A DNA stretch of 64,000 nt. Origin: Pseudonocardia acidicola (GTDB lineage: Bacteria > Actinomycetota > Actinomycetes > Mycobacteriales > Pseudonocardiaceae). A program made the translations under genes and the position numbers. This document shows positions 41,813 through 51,081 of this stretch, one piece after another. Every line of letters begins with the position of its first letter. The stretch's first letter is position 1. The notes under the pieces were generated by a model. The model searched no databases. It was not told where the DNA came from and worked only from the letters and a program-made list of their open reading frames with translations. The stretch is from NCBI RefSeq assembly GCF_012911935.1, contig NZ_JAAXLA010000004.1, positions 1-64,000 of the forward strand, given 5' to 3'.

Positions 41813-42949
41813 CTAGCCCAGCTCGGGGAGCAGTGCGGCCAGCTCTTCCAGGCTGCCCAGGTCGTGACCGGACAGCAACACGTCGATGTGCGGGTCGGCG
41901 ACCATCATGCCGACGGTCTGCGGGCGGTAGTCGGGGTTGTTTCCCTTGTGCGGGTTCATCCACACAATGCGGTGGCACAGTCGCGACAGTCGCTCCATGG
42001 CGGTGGCCAGGACGTCGGGGTCGCCGCGGTCGAGGCCGTCGGAGCAGATCACGACGACACCGCCGCGGGCCATCCCCCGCCGCCCCCAGTGCCGGACGAA
42101 CGCGTCGAGCGACTCCCCGATCCGGGTGCCGCCCTCCCAGTCGACGACGAGCCGGGCGGCCCGCTCGAGCGCGTCGTCGGGCTTGCGTGTCTGCAGCGAC
42201 TTCGTCAGATGCGTGAGCCGGGTGCCGAAACAGAACACCTCGACCGTGAACGACCCCGACGACGCGCGCTTGGCCGAGTACGCGAACTGCAGCAGCGCGC
42301 GTGAGTAGTCGGCCATCGACCCGGAGATGTCCAGGATGAGGATCAGCGGGCGCAGCCGGAGCCGGCGGCGGCGCCAGTGCAGGTCGATCATCTCACCGTG
42401 CATCCGCAGCGACCGGCGGATCGTGGCGCGCAGGTCGGGCCGGCGACCCCGGCGCGCCGCGCGGGTGCGGCGGGTCCGCCGCCGCGGCGGGGCCAGCCGG
42501 ATCCGGGCCATGATCCGGCGCACCGCCTCGAGTTCGGAGTCGGTGCAGGCGGAGAACTCCTTGGCCTTCAACGTCTCGGCGTTCGACGCCATCAGCCCGA
42601 GGACGGTCTCCTCGTCGGGCTCCTCGGCCCCCGGGTCGGCGGCGACCTCCAGCACCGTCTCCGCCTCGGACTCCGCCCGGGCCTTGATCTTCACCAGTTC
42701 CTGCACCGGGTTGCCGGCGTCGAGGAAGAACTCCCGGAACACCCGGTCGTAGGTCACGATGTCGTCGCGGCGGCTGACCAGCGAGACCCGCCCGCCCCAG
42801 TACAGGTCCACCAGGTCGGTCGGGTCCAGCGGGGTCATCGCGGCGCAGAAGGTGAGGATGTCGCCCGAGCCGACGGACACGCCCTCGGCACGCAGGGCCC
42901 GGCCGAAGTCGACGAGCACCCCGGTCAGCCCGGCCGGGGCCGCCGTCAC
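41813..42949 (-). CDS. coxE: VWA-domain protein CoxE, second copy
   Basis: A 378-residue von Willebrand factor A protein. The MIDAS motif DISGSM lies in the middle (LILILDISGSMADYSR), with EGGTRIGESLDAF and VVVICSDGLDRGD as partner loops. Upstream is an acidic insert (about 110-140) and an Arg-rich stretch ([17 protein letters not shown]), also present in the set 1 copy. GTG 42949 is the only start in frame after the coxD stop, 19 bp away. It works with CoxD in active-site maturation. Identity with 27499-28704 is clear across the VWA half. Confidence 0.87.
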   Translation of the reverse strand: MTAAPAGLTGVLVDFGRALRAEGVSVGSGDILTFCAAMTPLDPTDLVDLYWGGRVSLVSRRDDIVTYDRVFREFFLDAGNPVQELVKIKARAESEAETVLEVAADPGAEEPDEETVLGLMASNAETLKAKEFSACTDSELEAVRRIMARIRLAPPRRRTRRTRAARRGRRPDLRATIRRSLRMHGEMIDLHWRRRRLRLRPLILILDISGSMADYSRALLQFAYSAKRASSGSFTVEVFCFGTRLTHLTKSLQTRKPDDALERAARLVVDWEGGTRIGESLDAFVRHWGRRGMARGGVVVICSDGLDRGDPDVLATAMERLSRLCHRIVWMNPHKGNNPDYRPQTVGMMVADPHIDVLLSGHDLGSLEELAALLPELG

Positions 42950-42968
42950 AGCGCAGTCCCCGTCATCG

Positions 42969-43880
42969 CTACCGCGAGGTGATCTCGTCGAGCCGGCTGC
43001 GCACCAGTTCGGCGTCGTCGTGGTCCTTGACGACGGAGCCCAGGGTGAGGTCGGCGGCCTCGGCGTCGAGCTCGGTCTCACCGAGGAAGTCCAGCGTGCG
43101 GGCCCAGTCGATGGTCTCCGCCACGCCGGGCGGCTTGGCCAGGTCCAGCTCACGCAGCCGGTTGACCGCGGCGACGACCTTGGCCGCCAGCTCCGCGGAC
43201 ACGCTCGGCTCGCGCACCGTGACGATCTCGACCTCGCGCTGCGCCGCCGGGTACCCGAGCCAGTGGTAGAGGCAGCGGCGCTTGAGCGCGTCGTGCAGCT
43301 CGCGGGTGCGGTTGGAGGTGAGCAGCACCAGCGGCGGGCGCTCGGCCCTGATCGTTCCCACCTCGGGGATGCTGATCTGGAAGTCCGAGAGCACCTCCAG
43401 CAGGAACGCCTCGAACTCGTCGTCGGCGCGGTCGACCTCGTCGATGAGCAGCACCGCGCCGTCGCCTGCCTTGATCGCCTCCAGCAGCGGGCGTTCGAGG
43501 AGGAACCGGGGCCCGAACAGCTTGTCGACGGCCTCCTCGCCCTCGACACCGCGCTCGGACAGCGCCCGGATGTGCAGCAGCTGGCGGGCGTAGTCCCACT
43601 CGTACATGGCCTGGTTGGTGTCGATGCCCTCGTAGCACTGCAGCCGGATCAGCTTGCGGCCCAGGACCGCGGCGAGCGTCTTGGCCAGCTCGGTCTTGCC
43701 GACGCCCACCTCGCCCTCCAGCAGCATCGGGCGATTCAGCGACAGTGCGACATGGACCGCGGTGGCCAGTCCGCGGTCGGCCAGGTACCCGCCCGCGCGC
43801 AGCGTCTCGGTCAGCTCGGCGACCGAGCCCGGTTGGTTCACGAAAGGGATCTCCTCGAGGTGCGGGCGGGTCGGCCCCAT
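42969..43880 (-). CDS. coxD: MoxR-family AAA+ ATPase CoxD, second copy
   Basis: A 303-residue AAA+ ATPase. Walker A GEVGVGKT is at about 55-62, Walker B VLLIDEVDRADDEFE near residue 140, and sensor LLTSNRTREL follows. It closely parallels 28726-29622 (shared RLQCYEG, DDEFEAFL, RRCLYHW blocks). It lies 3 bp after the 113-residue hypothetical and upstream of coxE. Physical separation from set 2 coxMSL by a convergent layout means its expression depends on the control region at 44.3 kb. Confidence 0.9.
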   Translation of the reverse strand: MGPTRPHLEEIPFVNQPGSVAELTETLRAGGYLADRGLATAVHVALSLNRPMLLEGEVGVGKTELAKTLAAVLGRKLIRLQCYEGIDTNQAMYEWDYARQLLHIRALSERGVEGEEAVDKLFGPRFLLERPLLEAIKAGDGAVLLIDEVDRADDEFEAFLLEVLSDFQISIPEVGTIRAERPPLVLLTSNRTRELHDALKRRCLYHWLGYPAAQREVEIVTVREPSVSAELAAKVVAAVNRLRELDLAKPPGVAETIDWARTLDFLGETELDAEAADLTLGSVVKDHDDAELVRSRLDEITSR

Positions 43881-43883
43881 CGA

Positions 43884-44225
43884 TCAGCGCGCGGCGTCGC
43901 GGCGGATGGTCTCGCCGATGCTGACGGCGTGCGGGTGCAGCTTGCCTTCGCGCTCGAGCCGGTTCCGCCAGGCCGAGCGCAGGTCGGAGCCCACCGGGGT
44001 GTTGGTGCCGTCAGGCCCCTCGGCGACCGCGTCCGGCGCCATCCCACCGAAGCCGATGTCCTTCATGTTCTTGCAGACCTTGGTGTGTCCGGTGCCGAAG
44101 CGTTCCTCGAGCTCGGCGCTGGTCTGCCCCTGGGCCGACCAGATCCCACGAAGCACGGAGAGTGCCTGCTCTCCGTCGTCGGCGCGGTCCTCGGCCGGGC
44201 GTCGGTTCTGCGGTTCTCCGGTCAT
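43884..44225 (-). CDS. Unknown 113-residue protein heading the coxD-coxE operon
   Basis: A soluble protein, not recognised. A disordered start (TGEPQNRRPAEDRADDGEQ) precedes a helical core with ALSVLRGIWSAQGQTSAELEERFGTGHTKVCKNMKDIGFGGM. The rest is a charged C-terminus with WRNRLEREGKLHPHAVSIGE. The core could be a small helix-turn-helix, but this is weak. ATG 44225 has AAGGAG upstream. It is first in the leftward operon with coxD-coxE and divergent from the LysR gene. Confidence 0.7.
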   Translation of the reverse strand: MTGEPQNRRPAEDRADDGEQALSVLRGIWSAQGQTSAELEERFGTGHTKVCKNMKDIGFGGMAPDAVAEGPDGTNTPVGSDLRSAWRNRLEREGKLHPHAVSIGETIRRDAAR

Positions 44226-44300
44226 CCCCGAGCTCCTTCCCGCTGCACGCTCGCGCGTCGGTTGTGGTCTGCGCATCGTGGACCAGCCGGCAGCGAGGCA

Positions 44301-44327
44301 CAAATCACAAATAAGCCTTCGCTTAGG
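44301..44327. promoter_or_regulatory. Candidate LysR operator upstream of its own gene
   Basis: The second copy of the 27-bp block. Its core (44312-44325) is TAAGC-CTTC-GCTTA, a perfect 5-bp-arm inverted repeat. It lies 38 bp before the LysR ATG and 76 bp from the divergent coxD operon start. That is the usual place for an autoregulated LysR site serving a divergent target. Confidence 0.7.
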
Positions 44328-44348
44328 TCCAGATGGGCGGTGCTGCAG

Positions 44349-44360
44349 GTCACACTGTGT
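44349..44360. promoter_or_regulatory. Second shared motif at the LysR start
   Basis: GTCACACTGTGT, matching 11 of 12 bases of the palindrome at 34600-34614 (which has C in the centre). It lies 3 bp before the LysR ATG, so protein binding here would block translation start or transcription. Confidence 0.4.
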
Positions 44361-44362
44361 TC

Positions 44363-45310
44363 ATGACGTTGACACAGCTGTCTGCGTTCGTGCTGGTCGC
44401 CCGCCTCGGTTCGGTGAAGGCGGCGGCCAACGCACTCTCGGTCAGCGAGCCCGCTGTGTCCCAGGCCCTGGCGGCCCTGCGCAAGTACCTGGGCGATCCG
44501 CTGCTCATCCGTGGTGGGAACGGGATGACGATGACCGCGGGCGGCAGCCGGTTGCTGACGATCGCGGCGCAGATGGTCGCCCTCGGCGCGGAGGCCGAGG
44601 CCGCGGTCCGGTCGGCCAAGGGTGCCCCGGAGCAGCTGCGGCTGGCCGCCCCGAGTTCGATCGTGGAGTTCGTGGCCGGCCCGCTGACCGACGCCTTCAC
44701 GGCACGGTCCTCGGGGTCGATCGAGGTCTCCGCCGGGGTGGCGGCCACCGACGAGATGGCGGTGCTGGTCTCGCAGCGGCTGGCCGACCTCGCGCTGGGC
44801 CCGTATCTCGGCGGCGACCGCAGCCTCGGCCTGGTCAGCGAGGCGATCTTCCGGTGCCGGCTCGTGGTGCTGGGCGCCCCGGACGCCCGCTTCCGCGGGT
44901 CGCCGGCGCAGTGGCCGTGGCTCGTCGAGTCCGCGGCGACCGACCCGGGCAGCGACGTGAGCCGGCTGCTGCGTGGGCTCGGCGTGCCGGAGTCACGGCT
45001 GCGGGTGTTCCCGAACCAGACCGCCGCGTGGGACGCCGCCGCGCGCGGGGCGGGCGTCGCACCGGCGATCGCGCACCTGGCCGTGCACCAGTTGCGCCGC
45101 CGCGAACTGCAGGTCGTCGACGTGCCGGGCACGCCGCTGGACATCGTCTGGCACGCCACCACGCTGCCCACCGACCGGCGCTCGGTCGCGGCCGGCTCGC
45201 TGCGGCACTTCCTCGGCACCCCGGAGGCGATGCGGCTGCTGCGCGCGCCCGGCGCCGGGGTGCCGCCGTCGCGGTTCCGCCCACCGGTGTACGTGACGAT
45301 CTGGAGCTGA
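44363..45310 (+). CDS. LysR-family transcriptional regulator of the cox genes
   Basis: A 315-residue LysR regulator. The N-terminal winged helix-turn-helix (about 1-60: LTQLSAFVLVARLGSVKAAANALSVSEPAVSQALAALRKYLG) leads into a substrate-binding domain (about 90-300). ATG 44363 is used; the in-frame start at 44333 would overlap the operator. A LysR protein (CutR) is known to control CO dehydrogenase genes in Mycobacterium sp. JC1, so a similar role here is likely. Its operator-like block is shared with the cox set 1/2 control region. The inducer is unknown. Confidence 0.87.
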   Translation: MTLTQLSAFVLVARLGSVKAAANALSVSEPAVSQALAALRKYLGDPLLIRGGNGMTMTAGGSRLLTIAAQMVALGAEAEAAVRSAKGAPEQLRLAAPSSIVEFVAGPLTDAFTARSSGSIEVSAGVAATDEMAVLVSQRLADLALGPYLGGDRSLGLVSEAIFRCRLVVLGAPDARFRGSPAQWPWLVESAATDPGSDVSRLLRGLGVPESRLRVFPNQTAAWDAAARGAGVAPAIAHLAVHQLRRRELQVVDVPGTPLDIVWHATTLPTDRRSVAAGSLRHFLGTPEAMRLLRAPGAGVPPSRFRPPVYVTIWS

Positions 45311-45346
45311 CCCGCGAGTCGGCGCTCTTCGGTGCGCGAGTCGACC
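45308..45346 (+). repeat. Dispersed repeat copy after the LysR gene
   Basis: Starts at the LysR stop codon: TGACCCGCGAGTCGGCGCTC, then a second GCGCGAGTCGAC. It nearly fills the short gap to the convergent dhaM-ptsI gene. It is the third copy of the family in the window. Confidence 0.6.
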
Positions 45347-45355
45347 CCATCCGCG

Positions 45356-47821
45356 TCAGTGACCGGCCACCAGGGTGCGGACCGCGTCCGCGGTGCCCAC
45401 CCGGAGGGCCTGCGCGGCGAGCGCGGCCGCCCGGCCCGCGTCGAGCTCGCGCACGACGTCCTTCACCCGGGGCACCGCGGGCGGCGCCATGCTGAGCTCG
45501 CGCACCCCGAGGCCGGTCAGCAGCGCCACCGCGTGCTCGTCGGCGGCCAGCTCGCCGCAGACCGCGACGAGCACGTCCGGGCCTGCGCCCCGGCAGACCG
45601 CGTCCACCAGCGCCAGCACGCCGGGGTCGAGCGGGTCGGCGATCCCGGCGACGGCGTCGTTGCCGCGCTCGGCGGCCAGCGCGTACTGCGTGAGATCGTT
45701 GGTGCCGATGCTCAGGAAGTCGACGTACGGGGCGAAGGCGGCGGCCTTCAGCGCGGTGGCCGGCACCTCCACCATGATCCCGACCTGCAGCCCGGCCGGC
45801 CGCCCACGCCCGGCGCGCAGGATCGCCTCGTCGAGCATCCGGCGGGCGGCCAGCAGTTCGTCGAGCGTGCTGACCATCGGGAACATCAGGCTCACCGGCA
45901 CGTCGTGGGCCACCCGGACCGCGGCCAGCAGCTGATCGGCCAGCAGCGCCGGGCGGGCGAGGGCGAGCCGGATCCCGCGGAGCCCGAGGAACGGGTTCGC
46001 CTCCGCGGGCATCGGCAGGTAGTCCAGCGGCTTGTCCCCGCCGACGTCCAGGGTGCGCAGCGTGATCCGCCGTCCGGCGAGGGCGTCGGCGACGTCACGG
46101 TAGGCCGCCTCCTGCTCCGCGACATCCGGTGCCCGCTCCCGGTTCAGGAACAGGAACTCGGTGCGCACCAGCCCGGCGAGGTCGGCCCCGGATGTGGACG
46201 CGGCCACGGCGTCGGCCACCGACCCGACGTTCGCACCGACGAGGACCCGGACGCCGTCGTGGGTGGTCGCCGGTTCGCCCGCGCGGATCCGGGCGCGCCG
46301 TTCCCGTGCGGCGAAGGTCTCGGCCCGGGCCCGGAAGTCGCGCAGGACCGCCTCCGGCGGGTCGACGACGAGCTTCCCGTCGCCCCCGTCGAGGGCGATC
46401 GGGGTGCCGTCGGCGACGTCCAGCACAGCCGGGCCCGCGCCGACCACCGCCGGGACACCGCGGGCCCGCAGCAGGATCACGCTGTGCGCGGTCGGGCTGC
46501 CGCCGGCGAGCACCACGCCGGTGACGGTCTGCGGATCCAGCCCGGCCGCCTCGGCGGGGGTGAGGTCAGGGGCCACCAGCACCCCCGGTCCGGGCGCGGG
46601 GGGCGCCGCGGCCGCGGCGCCGAGCAGCGCGTGCAGCACCTGGGCCCCGACCGCCCGCACGTCGGCCGCCCTGGCCTGCATGTAGGGGTCGGGCAGCGCC
46701 GCGAACTCCCCCGCCACCCGGCCGACGGCGCCCGCCCATGCCGGGGCCGCCGCCTCGCCGGCCTCCACCCGGGCGCGGACGTCGTCGAGCAGGCCGCTGT
46801 CGTCGAGCAGCAGCAGGTGTGCGTCGAAGATCGCGGCCTCGGCCGGTCCGGCGTCCCGCGCCGCGCGCGCCCGCACCCCGGTGATCTCGTCGCGCACCGC
46901 GGCCAGGGCGCTGCTCAGCTCCCGCCAGGCCCCGGCCGGGTCGTCGGTGCGCGCGGTGGGAACGTCCAGCGCGGGCTGCCGCACCGGGCGCGCCGGCCCG
47001 ACCACGACGCCCGGGGACGCGGGCACCGGGCCGCGCGCGGGCCGCGGCTGCGCGACCTCGGCGGTCCCGGTGCCGTGGGTGTCCTCGTCGAAGTGCCGCC
47101 CGGCCAGGGCGAGCAGCCGGTCCAGCGTGCCCCGGGCCCCGTCTCCCGCGACCTCGACCTCCACCTCGTGTCCCTGCTGGGCGCCCAGGGTCGCGACCCG
47201 CGACAGGCTGCCGGCCGGCACCCACCCGGAGCCCGTGCTCCTGTTGCGCAGCCGGACCTGCCCGCCGGCGGCCCGGACCTCCTGCACCAGGCGGGCCGCC
47301 GGGCGGGCGTGCAGCCCGTGCGGGTTGGTCACCGTGAACGACGCGGTCAGCGCGTCCGCCCCACCGGTGGGGATCGCCCCGGCAGCCCTGTCGTCCGTGG
47401 CGGGCGCGCCGAGCTGCGCCGTCTTGCCGGCCAGGGCACCGCCCGCCTCCGCGGCCACCTCCGCCCGGTCGGCCCCGCCCGCCGCGGCGACGGCCGCGAC
47501 GACCAGGCCCTCGACGAGGGGTGCCGGGCAGAGCTGCACCCGGGCGCGCGCGTTGTCGTCGAGCAGTTCCAGCGCGAGCTCGGCGGAGAGCACCGCGCTG
47601 CCCAGGTCCATCAGGACGACCACCCCGGCGCCGGTGTCCGCGGCGGTGATCGCGTCCAGGATCGCGGTGGCGTCGGTGCCGAACGTCGTTTCGTCCAGGC
47701 CGGCCGCGACGGCGATCGGCACCCGCCCACCGTGCAGCATCTCCTCGGCCAGCGCGACCGCGGCCCGGGCCAGCGGCCTGCTGTGCGCGACGACCACCAG
47801 CCCGACCGGCGCCTCGCTCAC
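45356..47821 (-). CDS. dhaM: DhaM-HPr-Enzyme I fusion (dihydroxyacetone kinase phosphotransferase)
   Basis: An 821-residue phosphotransfer protein that moves phosphate from PEP to dihydroxyacetone kinase. Domain 1 (about 1-135) is a mannose-type EIIA with VVVAHSRPLA (His about 13). Domain 2 (about 157-245) is HPr with NPHGLHARPAARL. Domain 3 (about 265-815) is Enzyme I with the phospho-His loop LAGGSPTAHSVILLRARGVP, LVRTEFLF and the PEP-site blocks GGDKPLDYLPMPAEANPFLGLRGIR and FLSIGTNDLTQYALA. The GTG start overlaps dhaL. All three phosphocarriers on one chain make the kinase independent of the general sugar PTS. Confidence 0.92.
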   Translation of the reverse strand: MSEAPVGLVVVAHSRPLARAAVALAEEMLHGGRVPIAVAAGLDETTFGTDATAILDAITAADTGAGVVVLMDLGSAVLSAELALELLDDNARARVQLCPAPLVEGLVVAAVAAAGGADRAEVAAEAGGALAGKTAQLGAPATDDRAAGAIPTGGADALTASFTVTNPHGLHARPAARLVQEVRAAGGQVRLRNRSTGSGWVPAGSLSRVATLGAQQGHEVEVEVAGDGARGTLDRLLALAGRHFDEDTHGTGTAEVAQPRPARGPVPASPGVVVGPARPVRQPALDVPTARTDDPAGAWRELSSALAAVRDEITGVRARAARDAGPAEAAIFDAHLLLLDDSGLLDDVRARVEAGEAAAPAWAGAVGRVAGEFAALPDPYMQARAADVRAVGAQVLHALLGAAAAAPPAPGPGVLVAPDLTPAEAAGLDPQTVTGVVLAGGSPTAHSVILLRARGVPAVVGAGPAVLDVADGTPIALDGGDGKLVVDPPEAVLRDFRARAETFAARERRARIRAGEPATTHDGVRVLVGANVGSVADAVAASTSGADLAGLVRTEFLFLNRERAPDVAEQEAAYRDVADALAGRRITLRTLDVGGDKPLDYLPMPAEANPFLGLRGIRLALARPALLADQLLAAVRVAHDVPVSLMFPMVSTLDELLAARRMLDEAILRAGRGRPAGLQVGIMVEVPATALKAAAFAPYVDFLSIGTNDLTQYALAAERGNDAVAGIADPLDPGVLALVDAVCRGAGPDVLVAVCGELAADEHAVALLTGLGVRELSMAPPAVPRVKDVVRELDAGRAAALAAQALRVGTADAVRTLVAGH

Positions 47822-48481
47822 CGCTGCCCCGGTGTGCCCAGCACCGTGGCCGCCGCGGTCACCAGCAGCGCCACCGACGTCGCTCCCGGATCCTGGTGCC
47901 CGATACTGCGCTCGCCGAGGTAGCTGGCCCGGCCCTTGCGCGCCAGCATCGGGATCGTCGCGTCCCGGCCGGCGTCGGCCGCCGCCTGCGCGGCCGCGAG
48001 CGCCGCGCCGAGCGAGGTGTCGGCGGCGAGACCCGCGTCGAGGGCGTCGACCGCGGGGGCCAGCGCGTCGACCATCGTCTTGTCTCCGAGTTCGGCCTTG
48101 CCGCGCTGGACCACCCCGTCCAGACCTGCGCGCAGCGCCGTGGCGAACGTCGCGGCGGTCAGCTCGCCGACCTCGCCCGCGGCCGTGCCGAACCGCAGGA
48201 ACAGCGTGCCGTACAGCGGGCCGCTCGCCCCGCCGGTCGTGCTCACCAGCGTCATCCCGACCTTCTTGAACATCCCGGCGGCGCCGGCCGGCGTCGCGGC
48301 GTCCAAGGCGGACACCGCCGCGGTCATGCCGCGGTCCATGTTGATGCCGTGGTCGGCGTCGCCGATGGCGGAGTCGAGCCGGGTCAGCTCGTCGCGGTTC
48401 TCGGCGACGAGCCGGGCGAACTCGCGCATCCAGCCGTCCAGGGCCGCCAGGTCGATGGTGCCGGAGGTGTCGGCCACCGGC

Positions 48482-48489
<8 letters not shown>
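47818..48489 (-). CDS. dhaL: Dihydroxyacetone kinase ADP-binding subunit DhaL
   Basis: A 223-residue all-helical subunit that holds ADP as a tightly bound phosphate relay between DhaM and DhaK. The nucleotide/Mg site is in [18 protein letters not shown] near residue 40, and [20 protein letters not shown] and [12 protein letters not shown] follow. GTG 48489 overlaps the dhaK stop; an in-frame GTG at 48477 is equally possible. It overlaps dhaM by 4 bp, completing the operon. Confidence 0.92.
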
Positions 48490-49483
<994 letters not shown>

Positions 49484-49666
49484 TGATGCTCCTCCAGACG
49501 TTGACGTGCGTGCAGACCAGAGTGCGGGGAGCGCGCCGAGGGCGCCAGGGCCGGGAGTGTGGGCGGACGGGTGCTCAGCAGGCAGGATGGGTAGGCGTCG
49601 GCGCGGTATCCGGCCGCCCGTGTCCGCCGAAGGGAGCAGCGCTGTGATCCGGACGGCCACGGGGCC

Positions 49667-50620
49667 GTGAGCGCCGGGCTGGGGATCGGGCTGGCTGCCG
49701 TCGGGCGGCCCGCCTACATCAACTCCGGGCGGGCCGCCGACCTGGGTGACCGGCGCGACGCCGCCGACCTACGCGCCCGCACCGCGACCGTGCTCGACGC
49801 CGCCTACGCGGCGGGCATCCGCTACCTCGACGCCGCCCGCTCCTACGGCCGCGCCGAGGAGTTCCTGGCCGCCTGGCTGGCCGCCCACCCGGAGATCGAC
49901 GACGTCGAGATCGGGTCCAAGTGGGGCTACCGCTACGTCGGCGACTGGCGCCTCGACGCCGAGGTGCACGAGATCAAGGACCACTCGCTCGCCGCGTTCA
50001 CCGAGCAGTACGCGCAGACCCGGGCGCTGCTGGGTGACCGGCTCGACGTCTACCACGTGCACTCCGCGACGCCGCAGACCGGCGTGCTCGACGACGCCCC
50101 GCTGCACCGGGCGCTCGCCCGGCTGCGCGACGCCGGGGTGCGGATCGGGGTGTCGACGTCGGGGCCCACGCAGGCCGACACGGTGCGCCGGGCGGTGGAG
50201 ATCGAGGTCGACGGCGCGCCGTTGTTCACCTCGATCCAGTCGACCTGGAACGTGCTGGAGACCTCGGCCGCCCCGGCTCTGGCCGAGGCGGCCGCCGCGG
50301 GCGCGCGGGTGATCGTCAAGGAGGCGGTGGCCAACGGGCGGCTCGCGCCGGGTGGGCAGGACGGCTCGCCCGGGGCGACGCGGGCCGCGGAGCTCGCCAC
50401 CGAGCTGGGGGTGCCCGTCGACCAGCTGGCGCTCGCCGCCGCGCTCGCCCAGCCGTGGGCCGGGATCGTACTGTCGGGCGCGGTCGACCCGGCGCAGCTG
50501 GCCAGCAACGCCGCCGCCCGGGCGCTCGACGTGCCGCCTGCGGTGCGCGACGAGCTGGCCGCGCTCGCCGAGCCGCCGGCGGACTACTGGCGCGCCCGTT
50601 CCGCGCGCGCCTGGGCCTGA
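49667..50620 (+). CDS. Aldo/keto reductase
   Basis: A 317-residue NADPH-dependent oxidoreductase of the AKR family. The TIM-barrel active site is present: LDAARSYG (Asp and Tyr about 50-57), SKWGYRY (Lys) and the VYHVHS histidine. It reduces carbonyls; the natural substrate is unknown, but a position next to the dihydroxyacetone kinase operon (divergent, 183 bp) suggests triose or glycerol-type sugars. GTG 49667 has only a weak ribosome site. It is convergent with the tautomerase. Confidence 0.88.
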   Translation: MSAGLGIGLAAVGRPAYINSGRAADLGDRRDAADLRARTATVLDAAYAAGIRYLDAARSYGRAEEFLAAWLAAHPEIDDVEIGSKWGYRYVGDWRLDAEVHEIKDHSLAAFTEQYAQTRALLGDRLDVYHVHSATPQTGVLDDAPLHRALARLRDAGVRIGVSTSGPTQADTVRRAVEIEVDGAPLFTSIQSTWNVLETSAAPALAEAAAAGARVIVKEAVANGRLAPGGQDGSPGATRAAELATELGVPVDQLALAAALAQPWAGIVLSGAVDPAQLASNAAARALDVPPAVRDELAALAEPPADYWRARSARAWA

Positions 50621-50624
50621 GTGC

Positions 50625-50999
50625 TCAGTCCTCGCCGGCCTCCGGCAGGATCACGCCCTCCTCCATGACCTGGTGGCCGGGCACCTCCTGCAGGAACAAC
50701 GCGAATCCTTCCTTCGGCTCCCCGGTCACCTCGCTCCATGCCTCGGCCAGGGCGGTGATCAGCTCCTTGCGCACCTCGACGGTGCGTCCGGCGCGGATGA
50801 TCCCGACCATGCGGCCGTGCTCCACCGGCCGGCCGGCGACGAAGATGCTGCCCGCCGGGACCTCGACGAACGAGCAGTTGACGTACTGCGCGGGCGCGCC
50901 GGTGACCGTCGTGTGCACCTTCGTGAACGCCGCGGCGATCTCGGCCTTGTACCGCGCGCTGGGGCTGTCGGCGGGAATCGTGAACTGGTAGTACGGCAT
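50625..50999 (-). CDS. Tautomerase-superfamily protein
   Basis: A 124-residue protein. Removal of Met would expose Pro1 in MPYYQFTIPA, the catalytic base of the tautomerase superfamily. Length and the central YVNCSFVEVPAGSIFVAGRP point to the Tautomerase_3 group, which includes cis-3-chloroacrylic acid dehalogenase relatives. ATG 50999 has GGAGGAGATC upstream. The natural substrate is unknown, and dehalogenation cannot be claimed without the exact catalytic set. It is divergent from the winged-helix gene. Confidence 0.82.
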   Translation of the reverse strand: MPYYQFTIPADSPSARYKAEIAAAFTKVHTTVTGAPAQYVNCSFVEVPAGSIFVAGRPVEHGRMVGIIRAGRTVEVRKELITALAEAWSEVTGEPKEGFALFLQEVPGHQVMEEGVILPEAGED

Positions 51000-51081
51000 G
51001 GATCTCCTCCGGTCCGATGCACGGGCGGTCAGGAGGATTGTCGCCGCCGGGCGGCATCGGCACAGCACACGGGGGACGGCG

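Noticed and set aside
45332-47923. Plus-strand reading frame of 863 residues
   Set aside because: Antisense shadow of the DhaM-HPr-Enzyme I gene; composition is Arg/Gly/Pro rich without motifs.
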